This document shows positions 8,902-17,199 of a stretch of DNA of 28,420 nt, piece after piece (the stretch's first letter is position 1; every line of letters starts with the position of its first letter). The notes below the pieces were generated by a model, which was not told where the DNA came from, did no database searches, and saw nothing but the letters and a program-made list of their open reading frames with translations. The stretch comes from CAVUUN01 sp964421755. Lineage in GTDB: Bacteria; Acidobacteriota; UBA6911; RPQK01. The stretch covers positions 1 through 28,420 of the forward strand of contig CAYQYP010000094.1 in NCBI GenBank assembly GCA_964421755.1, read 5' to 3'. The translations under genes and the position numbers were made by a program.

Positions 8902-10392
8902 TCAGCCGACCTCCGTTGTCTGGAACTTCAGGCGGTTTTCGCGGCAGATCGCCTGGATCACCGCCCGTCCGTGCATGGCACCCGTCGGGACTCCGCCCCC
9001 CGGCTGCACCCATTGACCGATCAAGTGGAGGTTCCGAACCGTCCGCAGCTTCTTTGGGATCCTCATGCGGATCGATTTCGTCGTGATCAGCCACCCTTCA
9101 AATGAACCCTGCCAGTTTCCCGTATAGCGCTCGAAAGTCATCGGTGTCGCCACGTCAACCATCTCGACTTTGTCTTTGATCTCCGGGAAACGACGTTGCA
9201 GAAAACCCACGAACTGATCTGCTATGCAACGCTTCTGTGCCTCATACCGGTCGGTTTCGCTCGCGATGTCTTTCCACGCGGCGTAGTCCGTCGGAAACAT
9301 GCTGATCAGAACGGATTTTCCGGGCGGGGCAAGGGACGGGTCGTAACAGAAATGCCGCAAATAGACCTTGTCGATCGGGCGACCGGGGATCGAAAAGGAG
9401 CAGTCGGGGCGACAGATTATGCTGTGCGGCTGATCGCTCAGGTCATAGCCGATTCCGACAGCGATGTAGACCAGCGGCGGAAATGGCTTCAACTTCTGGA
9501 AACACCGATGGACTCTGGGGTCCAGGTACCGTTCGTCCAGCATCTCATACAAAGTGGAATGGCCGTCAGCTGCCGAGATCACGTAGTCGGCACGGAAGTC
9601 TTCGCCATCCGCGGTCGTGACACCGACCGCCCTCCCGTCCTCGACAAGGATTCGCCGGACCCGGCTCTGGTAACGCATGACTCCGCCGAGGGAGAGGTAA
9701 CGCCGCTCGATCCGCCGGGCGAATTCCAGTGATCCACCGAGCGGATACCCGGCTGCGCGGTTATTCATCATGCCGAGCGTCCAGTAGACAGCCAGCATCG
9801 GAAAATCGGGGAGGTCAAACACGGCAGTGAAACAGCGTCGAACAAAAGGGTCCTTGAACCGAGCCGCGTAGCTCTCGAGTGACACTCGCATCGACCCGAT
9901 CAGCCTGTAGAAGAAGGGAACGGCCCGGACCGTCCGCAGTAGTCGCGCAGGCAGCCCCCGAACCTCCTGGGCAAACATCTCGTCGGATCGGGCGAAGAGG
10001 CGGACGCGGTCCGCAAATCCTCGGATGGCGTTCCGATCTCCCGGGGCCAGTTCGAGCAGATGCTTTTCAAAGCGGTCGATATCTGTGTAAACGATGAACG
10101 TTTTTCCGCCCGGTTCTTCCACCCGGACGAATTCCTCGTGGTCCACCACCCGAACCCCGTCGAGCGCCCCGAGCTCTCGCCAGTTGCGATGAAAGCTGTT
10201 GCGTCGAGACGAGCCGCACAACCAATGGAGGCACCCGTCCACAACGTATCCGTCCCGCTCCCAGGAGGTACAAAGTCCCCCGGGTTTGTCGTGCAATTCG
10301 AAGATTGTGGTGTCGAACCCGTTCATGCGCGCGTAACAGCCGGCGGACAAGCCGGCGATACCGGCGCCGATGATGGCGATGCTCTTCGGCAT
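8902..10392 (-). CDS. CrtI/CrtISO-like FAD-dependent oxidoreductase
   Basis: 496 aa, ATG at 10392 with the ribosome site GGGGAGGG. The N-terminal dinucleotide fold is IGAGIAGLSAG with Gly at 9, 11 and 14, followed by FELHDKPGGLC, the phytoene desaturase/carotenoid isomerase signature. The C-terminal FAD-binding block IGQWVQPGGGVPTGAMHGR is intact. Length fits the family (about 490-510). The family includes phytoene desaturases, carotenoid isomerases and retinol saturases, all acting on polyene lipids at membranes. No carotenoid synthesis gene (crtB, crtE) lies nearby, so the substrate cannot be assigned. It lies downstream of ppc on the same strand, across 165 bp of palindromic sequence. Confidence 0.88.
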   Translation of the reverse strand: MPKSIAIIGAGIAGLSAGCYARMNGFDTTIFELHDKPGGLCTSWERDGYVVDGCLHWLCGSSRRNSFHRNWRELGALDGVRVVDHEEFVRVEEPGGKTFIVYTDIDRFEKHLLELAPGDRNAIRGFADRVRLFARSDEMFAQEVRGLPARLLRTVRAVPFFYRLIGSMRVSLESYAARFKDPFVRRCFTAVFDLPDFPMLAVYWTLGMMNNRAAGYPLGGSLEFARRIERRYLSLGGVMRYQSRVRRILVEDGRAVGVTTADGEDFRADYVISAADGHSTLYEMLDERYLDPRVHRCFQKLKPFPPLVYIAVGIGYDLSDQPHSIICRPDCSFSIPGRPIDKVYLRHFCYDPSLAPPGKSVLISMFPTDYAAWKDIASETDRYEAQKRCIADQFVGFLQRRFPEIKDKVEMVDVATPMTFERYTGNWQGSFEGWLITTKSIRMRIPKKLRTVRNLHLIGQWVQPGGGVPTGAMHGRAVIQAICRENRLKFQTTEVG

Positions 10393-10395
10393 AGG

Positions 10396-10556
10396 CCCTC
10401 CCCGAATGCGGAATGTTGAATGCGGAATGCAGAATAAAAACCGCGCAATGGAATCAAGACAGGGCAGTAGACCCGCAATTCCCCTCCTGGCAACGGCATT
10501 TTATTCCGAATCCGCATTCCGTCATCCTCGTTTTTCATTCCGCATTCCGCATTCGG
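10396..10556. repeat. Inverted GAATGCGGAATG repeats between ppc and the CrtI-like gene
   Basis: The left side (10396-10434) carries CCGAATGCGGAATG twice in degenerate tandem. The right side (about 10522-10556) carries the complement TTCCGCATTCCGCATTCGG, with one more CCGCATTCCG copy near 10510. Together they can fold the whole spacer into one long hairpin. It lies 3' of ppc on the minus strand, so it may end or stabilise that transcript. It is also immediately 5' of the oxidoreductase ribosome site. Confidence 0.75.
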
Positions 10557-10557
10557 C

Positions 10558-13320
10558 CTACCCGGTATTCCGGAGTCCTGCGGCGATTCCGTTGATCGTC
10601 GCGCCCAGGGCATAGTCCAGTTCCTCTCCTTGCTCTCCGCGACGCTTGCGCGCCAGGAGGGCCACCTGGATCAGGCTCATCGGGTCAACGTATGGGTTTC
10701 GCAGCCGGATCGATCGAGCCAGCACAGGGTTTCGCTCCAGCACCGTCGCCTGGCCGCTTACCTCGAGGATCATGCCCACGGTTCGCTCGAATTCTTCGAC
10801 GACAAGACCGAAGACTCGGTCCCTGAGCGGCTTGTCGGAAACAAGCTCGGAATAGAGCCGTGCTATTCCAAGGTCGGCCTTCGCCAGAGCGATCTCGACG
10901 TTTCCGATCAGATCCGTGAAGAGCGGGAAGTCCGCGTACATCTCCCTTAGCAAGCCGATATTCCGGTCCGACCGGACAACGAAAGCGTCAAAGGCATGCC
11001 CAACGCCAAACCAGCCGGGCAGGACATGTCGACTCTGCATCCAGCCAAAAACCCACGGAATGGCCCGGAGGTCGTCCAGGCCGCGCGCCTCTCCGCGACG
11101 CGCCGGCCGGGAGCCGATCTTGGCCTGTTCCAGCTCCAGGACGGGCGTCGCCTGCTCGAAATAGGGCAGGATGTCCGGGTTATCGGCAATCTTCTCCCTA
11201 TAGAACTGAAATGAACCGGCGGACATCCACTCCATCGCCTCGGTCCAGCTCTCCTCGAGCGGGGTCGCTCGCCATTTGTGCGCGGTTGCGGCTTCCAGTG
11301 AGGCAGCGATCATCAATTCCAGATTCCGCTCGGCAAGTACCGGGTCGGAGTACTTCCAGTTCAAAACCTCTCCCTGCTCCGTAATCCTCAGCGCCCCCGA
11401 AAAGCACCGAGGCGGTTGGGCAATGATGGAGCGGTGAGTGGGGCCCCCGCCCCTCCCGACCGTCCCGCCGCGTCCGTGGAAAAGGCGGAGCTTCACCTTG
11501 CACTCGGCCGCCGCCCCGTGCAGCTCCTGCTGGGCCTTGAAGATTTCCCAGGTGCTCGTCAGCATCCCGCCGTCCTTGTTGGAATCCGAGTAGCCGAGCA
11601 TGACCTCCTGGTTGCCGTCCCAGGATTCGAGAAAAGGCCTGTAGTCCTCGTGCGTCCAGAGTCTTCGGCAGATCCCCGCGGCGTTCCGCAGGTCTTCAAT
11701 TGACTCGAACAGGGGGACGGGCATGAGGCCCGGATCATCGTCGCTGGCCGTCATCTGGATGCCTGCTGACTGGCCGAGCCACAGAACCGCAAGGATGTCC
11801 TCCTCGGCCCGGCATCCGCTGATCACGTACGTGCGAATGGCTGCAGGCTCGTAGCTTCGCTTCAACTGCGCGACTTCGCGGAGAGACTGGAGGAGTCGAT
11901 CGGTGGATTCGGAAGGGGGTCCGGGAAGTGCCCCAGCAAGGATCGTTTGGGCCCGGCCGAGTTCCTCGAGCGCTTCGCTGTGGACCTTGCGGTGTTCACG
12001 AAAATCAAGCGTGCAGAGATGAAACCCGAAGGCTCGCACCTGCGTGAGCAGGGGATCGAGGAGCACTCCGGCGATTTTCTCCCCGCGGTTTTCACGCAGG
12101 CTCGTAGCGATCGTCTCCAGGTCGGACAGGAACTGGGCTGCCGAACGGTACGCCTCGGGAAGATCGGGCTGTTCCCTGGTTGCCGACAGGCGCTTCCAAA
12201 TGAACCACAGGAAACGCCGGTACAGTTCTTCCGGAGCGCCGCGACGTCCCCCGGGGTAGGACTGCTCGTAGCGATTGAGTTCCTCGAGCAGGTGAACTGA
12301 AACCGGGATCTGTTTTTCCGAAGGGCTCAATCGTTGAAAAAGCAGGTTTACCCGGCCGATGTAAAACGAAAGGATCGTTTCGCGAGCCCGCACAACGGCG
12401 TGCCTCGTCGCGCCCGCATCGACGTGCGGATTGCCGTCCCGGTCGCCCCCGATCCAGGAACCAAAAGTGACTGAGCGCGGCAACCGGGCGCCGACGTCCA
12501 AGCCGAAAACGCTGGCGAAATCGGCGGCAAGGGTCCGGTAGACGCCTGGCAGCGATTCGATCAGTGTGCTCTCGAAGTAATCGAGCCCCATCTCCACCTC
12601 ATCGGCGACCGTGGGGCGCCGGCGCCGGACTTCATCGGTTTGCCAAAGCGCGGTGATACTGGCGGAGATGGTTGACTCCTCGCGCCTGGCCTCCAAGCCG
12701 GTGAGGGGCAGTTCATCCAGACGTTCGAGGGCCGAAGCGATTCGTTGTCGCTTGAGCAGGACCGTGCGACGGGCGCTTTCGGTGGGATGAGCGGTGAAAA
12801 CCGGGGTGATCTCGATACCGCGAAGCCAGGCGAGAACCTGCTCGCCGTCAATGCCGGCTTCCCGCATTCGGAGCAGGGTACCGCGGAAGGAGCCCGGCTG
12901 AGGGGGATTCTCCTCGTGGAGCTCGGCCGCCCGCCGCCGGCGCTTTCGGTGGTTCGTCTCGGCCAGGTTGGTCAGTTCGAAGTAGATGGAGAAGGCCTTG
13001 GTAAGGCGGTATGCGGCTGAAGCCGCGAGGCGAGTGGCCAGTTGAGCGCCCAGCTGCGTAAACTGATCTTCGCCGGTGAACTGCGGACCGGGTCGCGCGG
13101 CATGTTCCTCCCTGTGCCGGATGGCCCAAGTGCGGAGTTCCTCGACCGCCTGAAACAGTGACTCCCCGCCCTGTTCCTTCAGGACTTCGCCGAGCAGCTT
13201 GCCGAGGCACCGAACGTCGCGGCGCAGCGGGAGTTCTTTTTCCGGACTCTTTAGACTCGTCAGCTCGGCCAACCGGGCCGCCTGATCTTCGGCGGCCCAT
13301 AGCGGCTGTCGCGCATCCAT
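10558..13320 (-). CDS. ppc: Phosphoenolpyruvate carboxylase
   Basis: 920 aa, close to the usual 880-930. It carboxylates PEP to oxaloacetate, an anaplerotic step feeding the TCA cycle in the cytoplasm. Signatures are in order: VFTAHPTES with the catalytic His178, GSWIGGDRDGNPHV, GYSDSNKDGG near residue 580, the glycine loop FHGRGGTVGRGGGPTHR near 615, and the canonical C-terminal end RNTG. The ATG at 13320 has no recognisable ribosome site. Instead a perfect 7-bp inverted repeat (ACAGTGA/TCACTGT) directly abuts it. The N-terminus is some 25-30 residues longer than the E. coli enzyme before the common LGKLLGE block. The gene lies 27 bp behind the small membrane protein gene and is probably co-transcribed with it. 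Confidence 0.97.
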   Translation of the reverse strand: MDARQPLWAAEDQAARLAELTSLKSPEKELPLRRDVRCLGKLLGEVLKEQGGESLFQAVEELRTWAIRHREEHAARPGPQFTGEDQFTQLGAQLATRLAASAAYRLTKAFSIYFELTNLAETNHRKRRRRAAELHEENPPQPGSFRGTLLRMREAGIDGEQVLAWLRGIEITPVFTAHPTESARRTVLLKRQRIASALERLDELPLTGLEARREESTISASITALWQTDEVRRRRPTVADEVEMGLDYFESTLIESLPGVYRTLAADFASVFGLDVGARLPRSVTFGSWIGGDRDGNPHVDAGATRHAVVRARETILSFYIGRVNLLFQRLSPSEKQIPVSVHLLEELNRYEQSYPGGRRGAPEELYRRFLWFIWKRLSATREQPDLPEAYRSAAQFLSDLETIATSLRENRGEKIAGVLLDPLLTQVRAFGFHLCTLDFREHRKVHSEALEELGRAQTILAGALPGPPSESTDRLLQSLREVAQLKRSYEPAAIRTYVISGCRAEEDILAVLWLGQSAGIQMTASDDDPGLMPVPLFESIEDLRNAAGICRRLWTHEDYRPFLESWDGNQEVMLGYSDSNKDGGMLTSTWEIFKAQQELHGAAAECKVKLRLFHGRGGTVGRGGGPTHRSIIAQPPRCFSGALRITEQGEVLNWKYSDPVLAERNLELMIAASLEAATAHKWRATPLEESWTEAMEWMSAGSFQFYREKIADNPDILPYFEQATPVLELEQAKIGSRPARRGEARGLDDLRAIPWVFGWMQSRHVLPGWFGVGHAFDAFVVRSDRNIGLLREMYADFPLFTDLIGNVEIALAKADLGIARLYSELVSDKPLRDRVFGLVVEEFERTVGMILEVSGQATVLERNPVLARSIRLRNPYVDPMSLIQVALLARKRRGEQGEELDYALGATINGIAAGLRNTG

Positions 13321-13339
13321 ACAGTGAAAATATCACTGT
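13321..13339 (-). promoter_or_regulatory. 7-bp inverted repeat abutting the ppc start codon
   Basis: ACAGTGA-AAATA-TCACTGT is a perfect dyad ending one base before the ppc ATG. It takes the place where a ribosome site would be. It could be an operator or an mRNA hairpin masking the start; the sequence alone cannot decide. Confidence 0.4.
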
Positions 13340-13347
13340 TCGCAGGA

Positions 13348-14046
13348 CTACTCGGACTTTTCCTCGAAGCTCAGCTGGATCGTCGTTTTGCCATCCGTGT
13401 TGTTGGCCGTGACGGTCAGGGTCCTGTTCTCGTCCGCAGACTTGCCCACAACCATGGCAAACGTGTCAGAGGACGGCAGCTGGGATTCATCCTGCAACAC
13501 GAACCCTTGGTCGTTCATCTTCTGCTTGTAGAATTCCGTCACCTGCGACACGGAGTCGGCAGTGGTGTAGTTGATGGAACCGCTTTTCCCGCCCTCTTTC
13601 TGGCCGGTGAAACCTCCCTGGGCGGTTCCGCCTGGGTATGGCGTCACCCAGGGGGGTAGCTGCTCTGCCGCACCCGCTCCGAAGGTTACCGATTCGTTGG
13701 AGTCTTCGCTTTCAATGGAGAATTTCCCTTCCCTGGCATCGTCCAGGGTCATGGTCGTTGTCTTGCCGGTTTTCTTGTTCTTGACGGTTATGCTGCCCGT
13801 CGCCTCGTCGAGCTTCACGACTTCAATGTCGGGGTTTGCCATCTCGATCGCCTTGGCAGCCATCTGCGCCCCTGTCTTCGGCACTTTGTTCCACACATAG
13901 GCGCCCAGGGCGACCACAACCACTATGACAACCACGATAAGTCCGCCGCAGCCGATCAAGGCGTAAAGCCACCACTTCGATTTCCTTGGCGGCGGCTGCA
14001 CCGAAGCCTGTCCCGGCGGTACAGGAGGAACCCAGTTGTTAGACAT
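13348..14046 (-). CDS. Single-pass membrane protein of unknown function
   Basis: 232 aa, ATG at 14046 with AAGGAGAAGG upstream. I do not recognise the family. The N-terminus is a proline-rich cytoplasmic segment (about 1-22), then a strong membrane helix (about 26-51, rich in Val and Ile). The rest would be outside the membrane: a region with a KLDEATGSITVKNKKTGK strand pattern, a Gly-rich stretch near the middle (PPWVTPYPGGTAQGGFTG), and a C-terminal domain of about 85 residues rich in Thr, Ser and Asp. The stop lies 27 bp before ppc on the same strand, suggesting one transcript, but nothing ties its function to carbon metabolism. Confidence 0.8.
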   Translation of the reverse strand: MSNNWVPPVPPGQASVQPPPRKSKWWLYALIGCGGLIVVVIVVVVALGAYVWNKVPKTGAQMAAKAIEMANPDIEVVKLDEATGSITVKNKKTGKTTTMTLDDAREGKFSIESEDSNESVTFGAGAAEQLPPWVTPYPGGTAQGGFTGQKEGGKSGSINYTTADSVSQVTEFYKQKMNDQGFVLQDESQLPSSDTFAMVVGKSADENRTLTVTANNTDGKTTIQLSFEEKSE

Positions 14047-14156
14047 GCATCCTTCTCCTTGTTGATGAGGCGGCTGACTGCTCGCCTTCGCGCCGCTATT
14101 CTAGCCGCAGTTTCGGAAAAGTGCACCCCACGAGTAAGATGTTCGTTGCCCAACCG

Positions 14157-14193
14157 GCGGGACTCGGCAGGAATCGCGCCGCATGCGAAATCG
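14157..14193 (+). repeat. 37-bp dispersed direct repeat, copy 2
   Basis: Identical to 3139-3175. Here it is followed by AAGGAGCCGCGC and the 20-bp palindrome at 14215-14257. The right flank TTTCGAAAGCCTCGACAGCG and inverted GGCTCCATTCAATCTCGCG (about 14268-14313) resemble the right-hand modules at 3634 and 28250. Confidence 0.85.
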
Positions 14194-14214
14194 CAAGGAG
14201 CCGCGCTCGGCGAC

Positions 14215-14257
14215 GGCCTTCTGGAGTGCGGACGTCCCGTCCGCACTCCAGAAGGCC
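14215..14257. repeat. Perfect 20-bp palindrome with 3-nt loop
   Basis: GGCCTTCTGGAGTGCGGACG (14215-14234), TCC, then its exact complement at 14238-14257. It lies 3' of the sulfatase stop and 5' of the small membrane protein gene, both on the minus strand, so it could act as a transcription end or mRNA hairpin. It has no T-run. The GGAGTGCGG core also forms the inner arms of the element at 3231-3386. Confidence 0.85.
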
Positions 14258-14344
14258 CGCCAACTTTTTCGAAAGCCTCGACAGCGAGCGGGGCGGCTCC
14301 ATTCAATCTCGCGTCTGCAGCAGGTCGGTACTCCGAACCTCTCG

Positions 14345-15793
14345 TTACTTCAGCCAATCCGGCAGCGCCATCCCTTCATCGGCATACAGCTTCCGAAGCC
14401 GCTCGTCGTAGTTCTTCTTCGCCTGCTGTTCCCAATGCAAAGCAATCGACGGGTCTTCGGCGGTCTCACCCCGGTCCCCTGTTTCTGCAATCCAGCGATC
14501 CAGGATCCCGCGCAACTCGGTTAGCTGTTCTTTATACCCGGGCGAACCCGCAAGGTTCTTGATCTCATTCGGGTCCCTCGTGATGTCATACAGCTCCTCC
14601 GGAGGTCGAACCGGTGCCATAAATTGCGCCTGGATCGGATTCAGTTTCCCGGCAGCGTGCAGGCGCCGCATAAGGCGCATAACCGGGTACTCCGTTTCCT
14701 TGTACCGGTTCAGCTGCGAGTAAGGCCGTTCCGGGTAGAAGTTGCGGATGTATTTGAACTGAGCTGTGCGCACGCACCGGATTCGGTCGACAGTCTCGTC
14801 GCAACGATCTCGGGCCGCCACGATGTAGTTCGGGCGTTTCCCACCCGACCTCAGGAATGGCTGTCCCTGCATTTTGGGCGGGATCGGGATTCCGGCCAGG
14901 TCGAGCGATTCGGCGCCGAAATCGATGGCACTGACCATTTGGTTGTTCACCTCGCCGGCGCGAAATCCCCCGGGCCAGCGAATGATCAGGGGCACGTGAA
15001 TGCCCTCGTCATAGAGCCACTGCTTGCCTCTGACGTGAGGTCGTCCGTTGTCCCCGAAGAAGAAGATGATTGTCTCTTCGAGGAGTCCTTCGTCGGCCAG
15101 CCGCTTCATGACCCGTCCGATCTTGTCGTCGAGAAAGCCGATGCTGTCGCAGTAAGCCGCCCAGTCGGCGCGAGTGATCGGATGATCGGGGTACTGCGGC
15201 GGCAGGGTGATCTTGCTGGGATCCGTCGGATCCTTCTCGTTCTTCTTGAAAGCCCGATGGGTCTCCGAGAAATTGATTTGAGCGAAGAACGGCTGCCCGC
15301 TCTTTCTCTGGTTCCAATCTGTCCCGTCAAAAATCGGTTCGGCCGGGGTGAAGTTAAAGTCGGTCTTCCCTGTTCCGGGGACTCCCGGTGCGGCGGTCCT
15401 CACGTTTGCTGTGAAGTAACCTGCGTCGCGAAACCACTCTGTGATAACCCGGACACCCTGAGGCAGACGATACCCGTCATCGCGATGGCTCCGGTGATTG
15501 TGCGCATCAATCGAGGTCTGGTACATCCCGGTCATGAAACCCGAGCGCGACGGCGAGCAGACCGGACAAGCCGTAAACGCGTTCGTAAAGCGCATGCCCT
15601 CCGCCGCCATCTTGTCGATATTGGGACTCCGCACCTCGCTATTGCCGTAACAGCCCAGGTCGGGACAGAAGTCCTCGGCAGTCAGCCAGAGGATATTCGG
15701 CCGGCGCGCCTGGGCGTGGACGACCCGGGCGGAGACTGCGGCGGCGGAAAAACCGGCCACCTGCGTCAAAAAGGACCTCCTCGATTCTCTCAT
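14345..15793 (-). CDS. Tat-exported sulfatase (arylsulfatase/sulfamidase-like)
   Basis: 482 aa from the ATG at 15793, chosen because GGAAGGGG lies eight bases upstream; a GTG three codons earlier would overlap that site. The N-terminus has a twin-arginine signal (SRRSFLTQVAG, then an Ala-rich run ending VHA). The mature part starts RRPNILWLTAEDF, a metal-binding block. CSPSR at 79-83 is the formylglycine-modification motif, so it belongs to the Cys-type sulfatases that need a maturing enzyme, which is not in this window. GDNGRPHVRGK and the C-terminal ELYDITRDPNEIKNLA are typical of the family. It hydrolyses sulfate esters or N-sulfate groups outside the cytoplasm, probably from polysaccharides. 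It is divergent from the inositol operon. The exact substrate is unknown. Confidence 0.93.
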   Translation of the reverse strand: MRESRRSFLTQVAGFSAAAVSARVVHAQARRPNILWLTAEDFCPDLGCYGNSEVRSPNIDKMAAEGMRFTNAFTACPVCSPSRSGFMTGMYQTSIDAHNHRSHRDDGYRLPQGVRVITEWFRDAGYFTANVRTAAPGVPGTGKTDFNFTPAEPIFDGTDWNQRKSGQPFFAQINFSETHRAFKKNEKDPTDPSKITLPPQYPDHPITRADWAAYCDSIGFLDDKIGRVMKRLADEGLLEETIIFFFGDNGRPHVRGKQWLYDEGIHVPLIIRWPGGFRAGEVNNQMVSAIDFGAESLDLAGIPIPPKMQGQPFLRSGGKRPNYIVAARDRCDETVDRIRCVRTAQFKYIRNFYPERPYSQLNRYKETEYPVMRLMRRLHAAGKLNPIQAQFMAPVRPPEELYDITRDPNEIKNLAGSPGYKEQLTELRGILDRWIAETGDRGETAEDPSIALHWEQQAKKNYDERLRKLYADEGMALPDWLK

Positions 15794-15955
15794 CTGGTTC
15801 ACCCCTTCCCGGCGCCTATTCTAAGGTCACTCTGCGAATACGTCTCGCCAAAACGGCGACTTCTGCACCTGAGAACGGCACTCAAACCTGCCGATAGGGT
15901 CTTTCGAGCTCAGTTGATTCGACGTGCGCAACAGCGTGCAACGCGCTTCTGTTTG

Positions 15956-15969
15956 TGCAAACGTATGCA
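15956..15969 (+). promoter_or_regulatory. LacI-type operator candidate upstream of the inositol operon
   Basis: TGCAAACGTATGCA is a 14-bp dyad with one mismatched pair and a central CG, as LacI/GalR-family operators have. It lies 142-155 bp upstream of the first operon gene, in the spacer shared with the divergent sulfatase. No regulator gene is present in the window. No convincing -35/-10 pair was found in the spacer (15794-16110), though TTGAAA occurs at 16024-16029. Confidence 0.4.
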
Positions 15970-16063
15970 AACGCAAAGCAGCCAGAAATCAAGTAATATG
16001 TCCTCGAAACCAATCGAAAGGTTTTGAAATTCCGTCCCCGGGTGAGTTACCTTTGGTTAAATA

Positions 16064-16100
16064 CAAAAGTGTGCTGCCCTGAGGAGCACACCAACCTTTT
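16064..16100 (+). promoter_or_regulatory. 5' leader hairpin before the inositol operon
   Basis: GTGTGCT (16069-16075) pairs with AGCACAC (16085-16091) around a 9-nt loop. CAAAAG and CTTTTG can extend the stem past a 5-nt bulge. It ends just before the ribosome site GAGAGGA. It may influence translation of the first gene, or be incidental. Confidence 0.3.
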
Positions 16101-16110
16101 GAGAGGACGC

Positions 16111-17199
16111 ATGCCCGAAGTCGCGCTAAGCCTGCTTCAGCAGATGGTCTCAACGACCCCAACCGATTACTGGAACGATTCCTGTTCGGTGGAGGAATTG
16201 ACCTACGGGATCGAGCACGGAGCTGTCGGGGCAACGACGAACCCGACCATCGTGCACGACGTGCTGAAAAAGGAGATGCATCTCTGGCGGGACCGAATCC
16301 GCCAGATGATAGTGGACAACCCGACCTGGTCCGAAACCGACCTAACCTGGAAGCTCATCGAGGAAATGGCAGTCAACGGCGCCCGGCTGCTTCAGCCCGT
16401 ATTCGAGCGCCACGGGCGCAAGAAGGGACGCCTATCGATACAGACCGATCCGGCCAACTATCGAAACAGCGAAGCGTTAGTCAGACAGGCGCTTCGCTTT
16501 CACTCCCTCGCACCCAACATGCAGGTGAAACTCCCGGTGACTCGCGCTGGGATTCAGGCCATCGAGGAAGCGACCTTCCACGGGGCGAGTATCAACGCGA
16601 CCGTCAGCTTCTCAGTCCCGCAGGCGATCGCGGTGGCGGAGGCGGTCGAGCGGGGGCTCCACCGTCGGGAAGTGACCGGGACAGACACGTTGGACATGTC
16701 GCCGGTATGCACCATCATGGTCGGACGTAATGATGACTGGATGCAAATCATGGCCAAGAGAGACGCGATCGACATTGATCCGTCCTATCTGACATGGCCG
16801 GGCATTGCCACCTTCAAGCGGGCATACGGGATCTTTCAGGCACGAGGCTACCGCGCTCGACTGCTGGTGGCGGCATACAGGCACCTGGGTCACTGGTCGG
16901 AACTCATCGGCGGTCATTTCATTCACTCGATGCCCTGTGGATGGGCGCGCAAAGCAAACGCGTCCGATATCACGATCCAAAACACCATCGCACAACCCGT
17001 TCGGCCGGAGATTGTGGAAGAGCTTTACCGCAAGATACCGGATTTCCGGAGGGCTTACGATCCGGACGGCATGACGGTGTCGGAATTCGACGGCTTTGGA
17101 GCGACGGTGCGGACGCTTCGCGGCTTCACCGAAGCCGTCCATGATTTGATGGCGGTCGTACGCGATTTCATGCTCCCCAACCCGGACGTCAAGCCATGA
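16111..17199 (+). CDS. Transaldolase-family aldolase heading the inositol operon
   Basis: 362 aa, ATG at 16111 with GAGAGGAC upstream; the frame runs further up only from a TTG. The transaldolase barrel is clear: DSCSVEEL, then GATTNPTIV near residues 40-48, and MQVKLPVTRAGIQAIEEA with the Schiff-base Lys140. INATVSFSVPQA and MSPVCTIMVGRNDDW (about 196-210) follow. It is longer than the TalC/fructose-6-phosphate aldolase subfamily (about 220 aa), with extra sequence in the N-terminal third and after residue 205. It is translationally coupled to iolB (4-nt ATGA overlap). The operon lacks iolC and iolJ, so this enzyme may split 2-deoxy-5-keto-gluconate or its 6-phosphate into malonate semialdehyde and a triose. 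That role is inference; an ordinary pentose-pathway transaldolase is the alternative. Confidence 0.88.
   Translation: MPEVALSLLQQMVSTTPTDYWNDSCSVEELTYGIEHGAVGATTNPTIVHDVLKKEMHLWRDRIRQMIVDNPTWSETDLTWKLIEEMAVNGARLLQPVFERHGRKKGRLSIQTDPANYRNSEALVRQALRFHSLAPNMQVKLPVTRAGIQAIEEATFHGASINATVSFSVPQAIAVAEAVERGLHRREVTGTDTLDMSPVCTIMVGRNDDWMQIMAKRDAIDIDPSYLTWPGIATFKRAYGIFQARGYRARLLVAAYRHLGHWSELIGGHFIHSMPCGWARKANASDITIQNTIAQPVRPEIVEELYRKIPDFRRAYDPDGMTVSEFDGFGATVRTLRGFTEAVHDLMAVVRDFMLPNPDVKP

Noticed and set aside
14215..14257. Rho-independent terminator
   Set aside because: The stem is perfect but no T-run follows on the minus strand, so I list it as a palindrome only.
14624..16027. 467-codon plus-strand open frame opposite the sulfatase
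   Set aside because: It is a shadow of the sulfatase, whose catalytic motifs lie on the other strand; no ribosome site or family resemblance.
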